Positions 41,880 to 50,625 of a stretch of DNA of 64,000 nt are shown piece after piece. Below the pieces are notes generated by a model. It searched no databases. It had not been told where the DNA came from and saw only the letters and a program-made list of their open reading frames with translations. The translations under genes were made by a program, and so were the position numbers. Within the stretch, counting starts at the first letter, position 1, and every line of letters starts with the position of its first letter. This DNA comes from Streptomyces sp. NBC_00306. Its GTDB lineage: Bacteria; Actinomycetota; Actinomycetes; Streptomycetales; Streptomycetaceae. Where the stretch lies: NCBI RefSeq assembly GCF_036169555.1, contig NZ_CP108032.1, forward strand, positions 8,246,001 to 8,310,000. Direction: 5' to 3'.

Positions 41880-42635
41880 CGAACCAGCCTCCCTCGGAGG
41901 AGCTATCCCACCACCTACCCACCCGGAACCCGGACAGAACAGACTCGTCCGACCCGGTCTGCGATCAAGGCGCTCGAACGGCGACAGCAGGTCACGCCGG
42001 CATTGGCGGTTCTGCTCGACGCCCTCGCAGAACACGATGCGGAGCGGCGGATGCCGCTGTCCGCTCGTTGGGCGCCACGGCGCAGTGAGCTCCGCTTCGA
42101 CAGCGTTCCGCTGTTCGCGGGGTCGATTGCGCAAGTCGGGACGATGAGTCCAGCCTGCCGCCTGCGAGGGAGCGCTGGGGAGATTGGCTTCGGCGTGCGG
42201 TCGCTGGCGGCAGACCGCACGCTGGAAGGTGTTGAACAGGCGCCCTCCCCAGCCACCGCAGACAGGGGCGCACTACCGGGATCGCTGCGGTATTCGGGTC
42301 ACAGCCGCGTTGCGTGATGGGAGGCGGATCATGCTGTTGCCTCATCCCGCTGTGTTGAAGATCTTGATCGGGCAGGGCGGACCGCACCGTGCGCTGTCTG
42401 CCGGGGTTGGCGGTGCCGGCACGTGTCAGCAGGTGGAAGGCGTCATCTACACACCGGGTGTGCAGACCGGCACCCGCGATGTTGGTGCTGCGGTGACCGC
42501 TGCGCCATATCAGCGGCCTGGCGCCTGGCCCCAGGAGGCGTCTACGCCGGACTTGGCCATGTGCGCCGAGGCACGTAGCGGCTTCGGCCGCACTCGCACA
42601 GCCGCTGCACCGTGCATCAGCGCCGGATAACCGTC
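41880..42635. other. Intergenic stretch without recognised genes
   Basis: About 750 bp; frames on both strands are low complexity. It should contain divergent promoters for the nfeD/SPFH operon and for the phosphatase gene. Confidence 0.4.
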
Positions 42636-44786
42636 ATGCACAAGCACGCCCGCCCTGACAACGAATCCGACAAGCACGCCCGCCCTGACAACGAATCCGA
42701 CAGAGGTGTGGAGCGACTGGATTCCCCCATGGCTGACATGGTGCGCGGCACGGGCGCATCGGTCGGTCTGCTGTTCCTGTTGCCGCCCGGGGAAGAGGTT
42801 CTGTGGCTAGCGCTGGTCTCCGGCGCGTCACTGCGGCTCGCCGCACCTTGGGCCCGCGTCTCCATGCACACCTCGACCCCTGTCGCCGATGCCATTCACG
42901 AGCGGCGCCTGGTGTGGCTGGCGAGTCAGGAGGAGATGGCCCGCCGCTACCCACAGCTGGGCATCGTGTTGCCGTACGACTTCATGCTTGCCGCAGCCCC
43001 CCTCACCACCGGAACCCAGGTGTGGGGCGGCGTTGCACTGCTATGGCCCATGTGGCACTCTGCGACTCTCACTCAGCAAGAACGCGAATCGGTCGGCACG
43101 TTCTGCCGGCTGGCGGCCGATCTCCTCAAGCAGGCTGCCGATCACGGCCGTCCGCTGCTTCCCCCCGTGGAACCACGTTTGCTGTCGGCGCCGCAGCGAC
43201 AGGCAGACCCCGACCATGCCATGGCCGAGCTCCGCTTCACCGAGCGTCTTCCCGTCGGCTGCTGCGCCCTCGACCTCAGCGGTCGGCTTACCTTCATCAA
43301 TCCTGCCGGCGCCGACCTTGTTGGCGCCGGCGCCGCCTCCCTCGTGGGAAACCGTCCCTGGGAAGTGCTGCTGTGGCTGCACGACCCGGTTTTCGAAGAG
43401 TGCTACCGGTCGGCAGTGATCACCCGCCAGCCCACCTCGTTCACCGCCGTGCGCCCCCCGGACACACCGCTGTTCTTCCAGCTCTACCCCAGCGACAGCG
43501 GCATCAGCGTCCACATCACACCCCTCGCGCAGCAGGAAGTCACTCCACCGCGGAAGACAGCACCATCCGGTGAACCGGTAAGTGCGGTCGCGCTCTATCA
43601 CCTGACCCACCTGGCTACCGCTCTGGCCGAGGCCGTAGACGTCCACGGCGTGGTCGACCTCGTCGCCGACCAGATCGTGCCTGCCTTCGGCCCCCGAGGC
43701 CTGGTCCTCATGACCGCGGAGGAAGGACGGCTGCACATCATCAGTCACCGCGGATACAGCGCCGACTTCATCAGCCGCTTCGACGGCACGCCCCTGGCCG
43801 ACCCCACCCCGACCGCGCATGCCCTGGCCACCAACACCCCAGTCTTCTTCCCCACCTTCGCCGACTTCCAGCATGCCTACCCCGGCGCGCCCCGCTACGA
43901 GGGTAGGAGCGCTTGGGCTTTCCTGCCCCTGACCGCCTCCGGCCGCCGCATCGGCTCTCTTGCCCTTTCCTACGACCAGCCTCGCCCTTTTCCCCCGGCC
44001 GAACGTGCCATCCTCACCTCCTTGGCCGGGCTGATCGCCCAGGCCCTGGACCGCGCCCGCCTCTACGACGCCGCCCGTACCCTCGCCCACGCTCTTCAGA
44101 CCGGTCTGCTGCCCCCTGTGCTGCCCCGCATTCCGGGCCTGGACGTCGCGGCACGTTACCTGCCTGCCGGGCACGGCAGGGACATCGGCGGCGACTTCTA
44201 CGACCTCATCCACGCAGCCCCCGCCGCCACGGCAGTGATCGGTGACGTCCAGGGCCACAACACGACCGCCGCCGCCCTCATGGGACAGGTCCGCACCGCC
44301 GTCCACGCGCACGCCGCCACTGGCACACCCCCCGGCGTCCTCCTCGCCCGCACCAACCGCTTCCTCGCCGACCTCGACACCGGCCTGTTCACCAGCTGCC
44401 TGATCGCCCAACTCGACCTCACCCACCACCGCGTCACCCTCGCCACAGCAGGACACCCCCCGCCCCTGCTCCGCCACCCCGACGGACGCACCGAGGTCCT
44501 CCACCTGTCACCAGGGCTACTGCTCGGCATCGACCCTGACATGGACTACGCCACCATCGAAATCGTCCTCTCGCCCGGTGCCGTAATCGCCCTGTACACC
44601 GACGGACTCGTCGAAATCCCCGGAACCGACATCGATGACACCACCAACGCCCTCGCCCAACGCCTCGCACAGGCTCAAAGCCAGGACCTGGACGACCTCG
44701 CTGGCACCCTCGTTCGCCAGGCGGCAGCCACCCGCCATGACGACATCGCCCTTCTGCTTGTCCGCCGGCAACCGGACGCCGGCTGA
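42636..44786 (+). CDS. GAF-PAS-GAF SpoIIE-type phosphatase
   Basis: 716 residues from the ATG at 42636; alternative start ATG at 42730 would remove a tandem-repeat segment. Order of domains: GAF-like (~25-170, GTGASVGLLFLLPPGEEVLW to ESVGTFCRLAADLL), PAS (~195-300, RLPVGCCALDLSGRLTFINP), second GAF (~325-475, GPRGLVLMTAEEGRLHIISH) and PP2C_SIG (~500-712, AARYLPAGHGRDIGGDFYDL, IGDVQGHNTTAAALMGQVRT, TLATAGHPPPLL, IALYTDGLVEIPG, HDDIALLLV). A soluble signalling phosphatase that dephosphorylates anti-anti-sigma factors upon a ligand or redox signal. No kinase partner nearby. Confidence 0.93.
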   Translation: MHKHARPDNESDKHARPDNESDRGVERLDSPMADMVRGTGASVGLLFLLPPGEEVLWLALVSGASLRLAAPWARVSMHTSTPVADAIHERRLVWLASQEEMARRYPQLGIVLPYDFMLAAAPLTTGTQVWGGVALLWPMWHSATLTQQERESVGTFCRLAADLLKQAADHGRPLLPPVEPRLLSAPQRQADPDHAMAELRFTERLPVGCCALDLSGRLTFINPAGADLVGAGAASLVGNRPWEVLLWLHDPVFEECYRSAVITRQPTSFTAVRPPDTPLFFQLYPSDSGISVHITPLAQQEVTPPRKTAPSGEPVSAVALYHLTHLATALAEAVDVHGVVDLVADQIVPAFGPRGLVLMTAEEGRLHIISHRGYSADFISRFDGTPLADPTPTAHALATNTPVFFPTFADFQHAYPGAPRYEGRSAWAFLPLTASGRRIGSLALSYDQPRPFPPAERAILTSLAGLIAQALDRARLYDAARTLAHALQTGLLPPVLPRIPGLDVAARYLPAGHGRDIGGDFYDLIHAAPAATAVIGDVQGHNTTAAALMGQVRTAVHAHAATGTPPGVLLARTNRFLADLDTGLFTSCLIAQLDLTHHRVTLATAGHPPPLLRHPDGRTEVLHLSPGLLLGIDPDMDYATIEIVLSPGAVIALYTDGLVEIPGTDIDDTTNALAQRLAQAQSQDLDDLAGTLVRQAAATRHDDIALLLVRRQPDAG
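42641..42700 (+). repeat. Perfect 30-bp tandem duplication
   Basis: Units 42641-42670 and 42671-42700 are identical and encode a repeated KHARPDNESD decapeptide at the N-terminus of the phosphatase. A perfect short duplication in frame suggests recent replication slippage. If translation really starts at 42730 the repeat is in the untranslated leader. Confidence 0.85.
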
Positions 44787-45220
44787 CACACGACACGCCA
44801 TGCAGCGAGGCTTTCCACAGGTCTGCGCCGAAGAATGGAACACGACGCATCCCGGGGCCGCACGGTTCGTCTCCGACAAGCCCCGGCGCACCAACGGCTT
44901 ACGACGACCACCCTGAGACCCCGGGACGGCTACCCGTCACGGGCACCTGCCCAGCAGCCGCACCCTGCCCTCTTATCGCCACGCAACGCCATGCTCAACG
45001 GTGCGATCCTCATGATCGCGCGCGCTGCCCACCACACGATGCCCGCCGCCCGCACTGTAGGCGGCCGCCGCGCGGTGCTCGCTGCCGTTGCCGCCTGGTG
45101 GTGCGCCTCCCGCAGGGGCTGATCACAACCTGACACCGATGTGATCTTGCGGAGGCGTGCGGGGCAGACAGCCGGTCCGGCGGTGGATACGGTGCAAAGA
45201 ACGCGTCAAGAGTGGCGCGC
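44787..45220. other. Intergenic stretch before the nhaA leader
   Basis: No supported gene. An inverted repeat GATCACA/TGTGATC (45121-45127 and 45140-45146) stands about 95 bp upstream of the leader core. The sequence AACGCGTCAAGAGT (45200-45213) is similar to CGCGTCAAGAGT (28548-28559) upstream of the other leader, so a promoter element may be shared. Confidence 0.4.
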
Positions 45221-45295
45221 GGTGTGCCGGGAAGTCTGGTCGGCGTCCTGGGGCAGTGTGCCCTTTTGTCGCTGACACACCGGAGGCCCACTGCC
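45221..45295 (+). promoter_or_regulatory. Conserved leader RNA element upstream of nhaA
   Basis: The 25-nt core 45221-45245 (with GCCGGGAAGTCTGGTCGG) matches 28598-28622 at 24 positions. GTCGGCG (45239-45245) pairs with CGCTGAC (45270-45276) using a G-U pair at the position that is G-C in the other leader. The inner hairpin here is GGGCA/TGCCC (45251-45263), quite different in sequence from the inner hairpin in the first leader. Core to ATG distance is 50 nt, with GGAGG in between. Confidence 0.65.
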
Positions 45296-46618
45296 ATGGC
45301 CGGCACCCGCTCCCCCTTCCTCGGTTTGCTGCCCCTACCCGAGCGGCAGGCGATCGGCCGGGCCCTGCGCACCGAGACCGTCGGCGGCCTGGTCCTCCTC
45401 GGCGCAGCCGTCCTCGCGCTGATTTGGGCCAACAGCCCGTGGAGCGCGGCCTATGCGTCCGTACGCGACTTCCACTTCGGGATTCCAGCCCTCGGCCTGG
45501 ACCTGTCCGTGGGGCACTGGACAGCGGACGGGCTGCTGGCCGTGTTCTTCCTCGTCGCCGGGATCGAGCTGAAACGGGAGCTGGTCGTTGGCGAACTGCG
45601 TACCCCGGCCACCGCCGCACTGCCGGTCATCGCCGCGGTTTGCGGGATGGCCGTACCCGCTGCCCTTTACCTGGCTACCGTCACGACGGATGGCGGCAGC
45701 GGGGCGGGGTGGGCGGTCCCGATGGCCACCGATATTGCCTTCGCACTGGCGGTGCTGGCGGTGCTGTCCACGCACCTGCCGGCCGCGCTGCGCGCCTTCC
45801 TCCTGACCCTGGCCGTGGTCGACGACCTGGGCGCGATTCTGATCATCGCGGTGTTCTTCACTTCCGACCTGAACCTGTGGGCACTTGCCGGAGCCGTGGC
45901 GGGCCTGGTCCTCTTCTACCTGCTCCAGCGGCTGCGGGTGCGCGGCTGGTGGTGGTACGTGCCTCTCGGGCTGGCGATCTGGGCGCTGATGTACAACGGC
46001 GGCATCCACGCCACCGTCGCCGGAGTCGCCATGGGCCTCATCCTGCGCACCATCCCCGACAAGGCCGAGGACGTCTCACCGGCCTCCCGAGTCGCGCACC
46101 TGCTTCACCCGTTCTCCGCCAGCGTCGCGGTACCGCTGTTCGCACTGTTCGCCGCCGGGGTGAGTATTACCGGTCCTGCCTTGGGCGCGGTGTTCACCAG
46201 CCCTGAACCCCTCGGCGTGGTGATCGGCCTGGTCGTCGGCAAGACGGTGGGGATCTTCGCCGGAACGTACCTGGCCGCCCGCTTCACCCGCGCCCAGCTC
46301 AACCCCGACCTCGCGTGGGCTGATGTCCTGGGCCTGTCGGTGCTGGCCGGGATCGGCTTTACCGTCGCCCTCCTGATCGGAGAACTCGCCTTCCCTGGCA
46401 GCCAGTCCGGCGAGCACGTCAAGGCCGCCGTCCTCGTCGCCTCCCTGTTCGCCGCACTCCTCGCCGCGGTCCTGCTGCGCAGGCGCAACACCGTGTACCG
46501 GCGCCTGTACGAGGCGGAGAACCTCGACGCCGATAACGACGGGATCCCCGACATCTACCAGAACGACACGGCGGGGCCTGAAGGCGCCGCCGCTCGTACG
46601 GACGGGAAGCACACCTGA
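45296..46618 (+). CDS. nhaA: NhaA-family Na+/H+ antiporter
   Basis: 440 residues from the ATG at 45296 with a GGAGG site; the frame upstream to 45212 runs through the leader and is excluded. Signature strings: FFLVAGIELKRELVVGEL, VPMATDIAFALAVLAVLS (with the discontinuous TM4 Thr-Asp), and LTLAVVDDLGAILIIAVFF (the essential Asp-Asp pair). Eleven to twelve TM segments. The C-tail contains DADNDGIPDIYQN, which looks like a thrombospondin-type-3 calcium-binding repeat, unusual for NhaA. Its stop overlaps the start of the next gene. Confidence 0.95.
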   Translation: MAGTRSPFLGLLPLPERQAIGRALRTETVGGLVLLGAAVLALIWANSPWSAAYASVRDFHFGIPALGLDLSVGHWTADGLLAVFFLVAGIELKRELVVGELRTPATAALPVIAAVCGMAVPAALYLATVTTDGGSGAGWAVPMATDIAFALAVLAVLSTHLPAALRAFLLTLAVVDDLGAILIIAVFFTSDLNLWALAGAVAGLVLFYLLQRLRVRGWWWYVPLGLAIWALMYNGGIHATVAGVAMGLILRTIPDKAEDVSPASRVAHLLHPFSASVAVPLFALFAAGVSITGPALGAVFTSPEPLGVVIGLVVGKTVGIFAGTYLAARFTRAQLNPDLAWADVLGLSVLAGIGFTVALLIGELAFPGSQSGEHVKAAVLVASLFAALLAAVLLRRRNTVYRRLYEAENLDADNDGIPDIYQNDTAGPEGAAARTDGKHT

Positions 46619-47085
46619 TGGCCGACGGCGATGCCCCACTGCTGGCGCCCGTGATCGTCATCGCCGCCCTGGTCATCCGCACCGCCATCACCGAGCTCCG
46701 GCATCCGGGCAGCGCCCGGCGGCAGTGGGCGTTCGCCACCAGCCCACGGGCCATGGCGGCCGGTGCGACCATCGCCGCGGCCACGGTCCTGATCGGCGGG
46801 ACCCGCTACGGCTGGGCGGCGGTGGCCTGGGCCCTGCTCACCGGGGCACTCGCCGCCTTCGTCACTGGCCGCGACACCCCGGCTGCCTCACCGTCCCCAC
46901 AGCCGGACAAGGAGCAGCCCATGTCGGAACGACAGATTGGGAAGGTGCTGGCCGCCATCGGCGCACCACTCACCCTGGCCGGTGTGGTGATGCACTTCCT
47001 CCCCGGACCCGGCTTCCCCGTGCTCATCATCGGCTTGGCCCTGCTCGCCACCGGCCTCGCCATGACCGCAGCCCGCCGCCGGTAA
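46618..47085 (+). CDS. Small membrane protein coupled to nhaA
   Basis: 155 residues, ATG overlapping the nhaA stop (TGATG), so translationally coupled. Hydrophobic segments at LLAPVIVIAALVIRTAI, AMAAGATIAAATVLIGG, WAAVAWALLTGALAAFV, and in the second half LAGVVMHFLPGPGFPVLIIG with LALLATGLAMTAA. An internal ATG (46921, MSERQIGKVLAAIGAPLTLA) could start a shorter protein. No family recognised; it probably assists or is regulated with the antiporter. Confidence 0.75.
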   Translation: MADGDAPLLAPVIVIAALVIRTAITELRHPGSARRQWAFATSPRAMAAGATIAAATVLIGGTRYGWAAVAWALLTGALAAFVTGRDTPAASPSPQPDKEQPMSERQIGKVLAAIGAPLTLAGVVMHFLPGPGFPVLIIGLALLATGLAMTAARRR

Positions 47086-47623
47086 CACCACCCGGCCGGC
47101 CAGGTGCTCGACCACCGGCCAGGGCACCGCCCTCCTGGAACAGCCCGACGTAGCGGACTGTGCACACCTGAAGAGCGAAGCCCAGCTGATGACGCTTCGT
47201 AGGCCACAGCGCGATCAGATCCCGTTCGACGCGTCCAGGAGAAGAACCGCTCCGGCTCAGGTCTCGTCGGCTCTCGGCGAACTTCCCGTATGCCTCACCC
47301 TGATCATCAGTTACGAACTCCACCGGCATGATCCGGACCGTAGCCAGGCCCCGCCCATGATCAATGATCTTCAGCGAAGCTCAGCGCTGAAGACGATCAC
47401 TGCGCTAGCCAGCCATGATCAATCTCAGCGCCAACGGCTGTCTCGATGTTCCCCGAGGCCGGGATATGCCTAGGCTCGCCCCGCCAGCAAACGGGTTCGC
47501 GGGGCGGACGACCAACCGAACGGGGCAGCCCTCGAAGCCCTCGACGCGGGCCGTGCCGCGTGCCCGCCATGCCCCCGTACACGGGACTCGGCAGCCCGCG
47601 AGCCGCAGGAGCACACTGGAAGA
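47086..47623. other. Intergenic stretch with hairpin
   Basis: About 540 bp with no supported gene. A hairpin CTTCAGCG (47369-47376)/CGCTGAAG (47385-47392) with an 8-nt loop could terminate the nhaA operon. Confidence 0.45.
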
Positions 47624-47845
47624 GTGAGTAAGCCGATAGTCGTCCATCACGCCTCTTCTGAGCCCGGTCGCAGAGTGACCTGCCTCAGATACGGCCGCGA
47701 CGACTTCCTGGGTACGGCATTCTCCGATCACGACCTGGTGGTCATCCTGGAGGGGGCTGGGTGGATCGACCCGGACCGGATCATTGATGATCCGACACGG
47801 ATCGAGTGGCGCGGCGGCCGCGCACATCTCTGGCAGGCGACCTGA
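47624..47845 (+). CDS. Small conserved-looking hypothetical protein
   Basis: 73 residues from a GTG with a GGAAGAG site. MSKPIVVHHASSEPGRRVTC, RYGRDDFLGTAFSDHDLVVI, LEGAGWIDPDRIIDDPTRIE, WRGGRAHLW. The pattern (VHH-start, AFS..DL..FL..AG, IEWRGG.) resembles a widespread Streptomyces small protein. Function unknown. Convergent with the arsC gene downstream. Confidence 0.6.
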   Translation: MSKPIVVHHASSEPGRRVTCLRYGRDDFLGTAFSDHDLVVILEGAGWIDPDRIIDDPTRIEWRGGRAHLWQAT

Positions 47846-48057
47846 GCACTGCCCGCCGCTCTTCTGTACCGCCGGTCACTGGCCATCGTTCATTGCCCAT
47901 GCCAGGCGGAGGCCACCGGCTGCTGGCGCTGGTCGGCTTCGCGTGCCTGCTGTTGCTGAGAAACACCCCGAGCTTGATCTCGGTGCGGCGGTGTGTCCGG
48001 CGGGGCCGGAGCTGATGACGATGACCTCGCGTACGTCGTCTGTGCCGGTCACGCTGC

Positions 48058-48477
48058 TCAGGCTTCCTGGTGGGCGTCGATCTCGGCGATCAGGGCTTCG
48101 ATGCGGGTCTTGATCTCGTCGCGGATGGGGCGCACCGAGTCGACACCCTTGCCGGCCGGGTCCTCGAGGGCCCAGTCGAGGTACTTCTTGCCGGGGAAGA
48201 TCGGGCAGGCGTCGCCGCAGCCCATGGTGATGACGTAGTCGGATGCCTGGACGGCCTCGGTGGTGAGGATCTTCGGTTTGGCGTCGGCGATGTCGACGCC
48301 GACTTCCTTCATGGCCTCGACGGCGGCCGGGTTGACCTGGTCGCCCGGGATGGAGCCGGCGGAGCGGACCTCGATCCGGTCGCCCGCGAGGTGGTTGAGG
48401 AATCCGGCGGCCATCTGTGAGCGGCCGGCGTTGTGGACGCAGACGAAGAGCACGGAGGCGAGCGGGGTGGTGGACAT
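48058..48477 (-). CDS. arsC: Arsenate reductase, LMW-phosphatase type
   Basis: 139 residues. P-loop CVHNAGRSQ (Cys near 13) and the conserved YVITMGCGDACPIFPGKKYL and DWALEDPAGKG. It reduces arsenate to arsenite using thiols (thioredoxin or mycothiol type in actinobacteria). The Cys-x6-Cys area GCGDAC retains the resolving cysteines. Cotranscribed, probably, with the related gene upstream (29 bp gap), both leftwards. Confidence 0.92.
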   Translation of the reverse strand: MSTTPLASVLFVCVHNAGRSQMAAGFLNHLAGDRIEVRSAGSIPGDQVNPAAVEAMKEVGVDIADAKPKILTTEAVQASDYVITMGCGDACPIFPGKKYLDWALEDPAGKGVDSVRPIRDEIKTRIEALIAEIDAHQEA

Positions 48478-48506
48478 GGGTTCTTCCTTCAGGATCAGCG
48501 GGTGGT

Positions 48507-49139
48507 TCAGGCGGGCAGGGTGGACAGAAGTTCGGTGATGTGGGCGTCGATCGTGTCCCGGATGTCGCGGACGGCGGCGAGCGGGGCGCCGTCGGGGTCG
48601 GCGACGGGCCAGTCGAGGTAGCGGCGGCCGGGCACGATGGGGCAGGCGTCGCCGCAGCCCATGGTGATGACGATGTCGGCGGCCTGGACGACCTCGTCGG
48701 TCAGCGGCTTGGGGAACGCTGCGGCGGCGTCGGCGCCGGCCTCGGTGAGGACCTGCGCGATGAACGGCTCCACCTCAGGCGCGGGGTGCGTGCCGGCCGA
48801 CGAGACGGTGACCCGGCCGGCGGCGCGATGGGCGAGGAGGGCGGCGGCGAGCTGGGAGCGGCCCGCGTTGTGGCTGCAGACGAACAGCACGCGCGGCAGC
48901 CCGCTGCCGGGGCCGCCCTCGACGTGAGCGAGGGCGTCCAGGCGTTCCGCGGTGAAGCGTTCGGCCAGCACGACCAGGTGCGTGCGCACCTGCGCGGTGG
49001 AGGCCAGGAGGCTGTAGGAGTCGGTGAGCAGAGCCTGGACGGTCTCGGCGGAGAAGCGGCCGGCGTGCCGGGTGGCGTGGCGGGCGACTCCGGTGGCCAG
49101 GCGCTGGTCGGGCAGGAGGGGTGAGGAGGAGGCGGACAA
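48507..49139 (-). CDS. Arsenate reductase with N-terminal three-helix domain
   Basis: 210 residues: residues 1-75 are a helical domain (VARHATRHAGRFSAETVQAL, LLTDSYSLLASTAQVRTHLV), followed by the LMW-phosphatase arsenate reductase (VLFVCSHNAGRSQLAAALLA, DIVITMGCGDACPIVPGRRY, LDWPVADPDG). This two-domain form is known from Corynebacterium/Rhodococcus-type ArsC that use mycothiol. Divergent from arsR; the shared region carries ArsR-site-like sequences. Confidence 0.9.
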   Translation of the reverse strand: MSASSSPLLPDQRLATGVARHATRHAGRFSAETVQALLTDSYSLLASTAQVRTHLVVLAERFTAERLDALAHVEGGPGSGLPRVLFVCSHNAGRSQLAAALLAHRAAGRVTVSSAGTHPAPEVEPFIAQVLTEAGADAAAAFPKPLTDEVVQAADIVITMGCGDACPIVPGRRYLDWPVADPDGAPLAAVRDIRDTIDAHITELLSTLPA

Positions 49140-49213
49140 GGGGACTCCTTCGACGCGCCCAATAAGTCAGCCCGCGCTGGTATCAGCGCGTGGTGATGTG
49201 ACAGTATCAGGGC

Positions 49214-49522
49214 ATGCTGACTTCAGTCGATCCTGATGTGATCCGGGTGTTGGGCGATCCGCTCCGCCTGAAAATCGTGACCCTGCTGGCGCGCGAGACG
49301 CTCTGCATGACGCACCTGGTTGAGGAGACGGGAGCCAAGCAGACCAACCTGTCCAATCACATGAAGGTGCTGCGTGAGGCCGGGCTGGTGGAGACCGAGC
49401 CCTGCGGCCGGTTCACCTACTTCAAGCTCAAGCCCGACGTCCTGGCCGGGCTGTCCGAGCAGTTCGCCGCGCTGGCCGCCTCCGCCCGCAGTGCTGCCGA
49501 GAATAAGAGGGCCTGTCCGTGA
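49214..49522 (+). CDS. arsR: ArsR-family repressor
   Basis: 102 residues: winged helix DVIRVLGDPLRLKIVTLLAR, ETLCMTHLVEETGAKQTNLS, NHMKVLREAGLVETEPCGRF. The Cys in ETLCMTHL corresponds to the inducer-binding region of some ArsR subtypes, with further Cys in TEPCG and the C-terminal RACP. Controls the divergent arsC pair and the downstream acr3. Its stop overlaps the acr3 GTG. Confidence 0.9.
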   Translation: MLTSVDPDVIRVLGDPLRLKIVTLLARETLCMTHLVEETGAKQTNLSNHMKVLREAGLVETEPCGRFTYFKLKPDVLAGLSEQFAALAASARSAAENKRACP

Positions 49523-50625
49523 CCCCCACTGAACCGACCACCGCCGCACCCCCGCAGAGCGGCGCGGAGGCCTCGGTCGTTGCCAAGCTGTCCACCCTCG
49601 ACCGGTTCCTCGCCGTGTGGATCCTGCTGGCCATGGGCCTCGGGCTCGGGCTGGGCCGGCTCATCCCCAGCCTGAACGATGCTCTGGCGAAGGTCGAGAT
49701 CGGCGGCATCTCGCTGCCCATTGCGGTCGGCCTGCTGATCATGATGTATCCGGTTTTGGCGAAGGTCCGCTACGACAAGCTGGATGCCGTCACCGGCGAC
49801 AAGAAGCTGATGGTGTCGTCGCTGGTCATCAACTGGATTGCCGGCCCGGCGATCATGTTCGCGCTGGCGTGGATCTTCCTGCCGGACCTGCCCGAGTACC
49901 GCACCGGCCTGATCATCGTCGGCCTCGCCCGTTGCATCGCCATGGTCATCATCTGGAACGACCTCGCCTGCGGCGACCGTGAAGCCGCGGCTGTGCTGGT
50001 GGCGCTCAACTCGGTGTTCCAGGTCATCGCGTTCGGCCTGCTGGGCTGGCTCTACCTCGACCTGCTGCCCGGCTGGCTGGGCCTGGGCGACGGGGAGAAG
50101 CTCGACATCTCGATGTGGAAGATCGCGCTGAACGTCGTCATCTTCCTCGGTGTGCCGCTGCTGGCCGGCTTCCTGACCCGCCGCTTCGGGGAGAAGAAGA
50201 TGGGGCGCGAGTCGTACGAGGCAACGTTCCTGCCGAAGATCGGGCCTTGGGCGCTGTACGGCCTGCTGTTCACGATCGTCATCCTCTTCGCCCTGCAGGG
50301 AAAGACGATCACCTCGCAGCCGCTGGACGTGGCCCGCATCGCGCTGCCCCTGCTCGTCTACTTCGCCGTCATGTGGTTCGGCACCTTCCTGCTCGGCAAG
50401 GCCATCGGCCTGACCTACGACCGCACCGCCACGCTCGCTTTCACCGCGGCGGGCAACAACTTCGAACTGGCCATCGCGGTCGCGATCGCGACCTTCGGCG
50501 TCACCTCGGGCCAGGCCCTCTCGGGTGTCGTCGGACCGCTGATCGAGGTGCCGGTGCTGGTCGCGCTCGTCTACGTATCTCTGGCGTGGCGCAAGAAGTT
50601 CACGGCGCCGCAGCTCTCCGCATGA
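49519..50625 (+). CDS. arsB: Arsenite efflux permease Acr3
   Basis: 368 residues, ten TM segments. Acr3 signatures: GLARCIAMVIIWNDLACGDR with the essential cysteine in GLARC, and TAAGNNFELAIAVAIATFGV with GQALSGVVGPLIEVPVLVAL. Starts with GTG overlapping the arsR stop; stop overlaps the next start (ATGA), so arsR-acr3-flavoprotein form one translationally coupled unit. Exports As(III)/Sb(III). Confidence 0.95.
   Translation: MTPTEPTTAAPPQSGAEASVVAKLSTLDRFLAVWILLAMGLGLGLGRLIPSLNDALAKVEIGGISLPIAVGLLIMMYPVLAKVRYDKLDAVTGDKKLMVSSLVINWIAGPAIMFALAWIFLPDLPEYRTGLIIVGLARCIAMVIIWNDLACGDREAAAVLVALNSVFQVIAFGLLGWLYLDLLPGWLGLGDGEKLDISMWKIALNVVIFLGVPLLAGFLTRRFGEKKMGRESYEATFLPKIGPWALYGLLFTIVILFALQGKTITSQPLDVARIALPLLVYFAVMWFGTFLLGKAIGLTYDRTATLAFTAAGNNFELAIAVAIATFGVTSGQALSGVVGPLIEVPVLVALVYVSLAWRKKFTAPQLSA

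Noticed and set aside
43041..44504. 487-codon minus-strand frame opposite the SpoIIE phosphatase
   Set aside because: Gly/Val/Glu-rich shadow; the plus strand carries four recognised domains.
45121..45146. GATCACA-N12-TGTGATC as a Crp-type site
   Set aside because: Spacing and orientation of the arms do not fit the Crp consensus (TGTGA-N6-TCACA); only noted as an inverted repeat.
49140..49213. Exact ArsR operator in the arsC2/arsR gap
   Set aside because: GGTATCAGCGC and related strings are suggestive but no clear palindrome of the right length could be fixed by eye.
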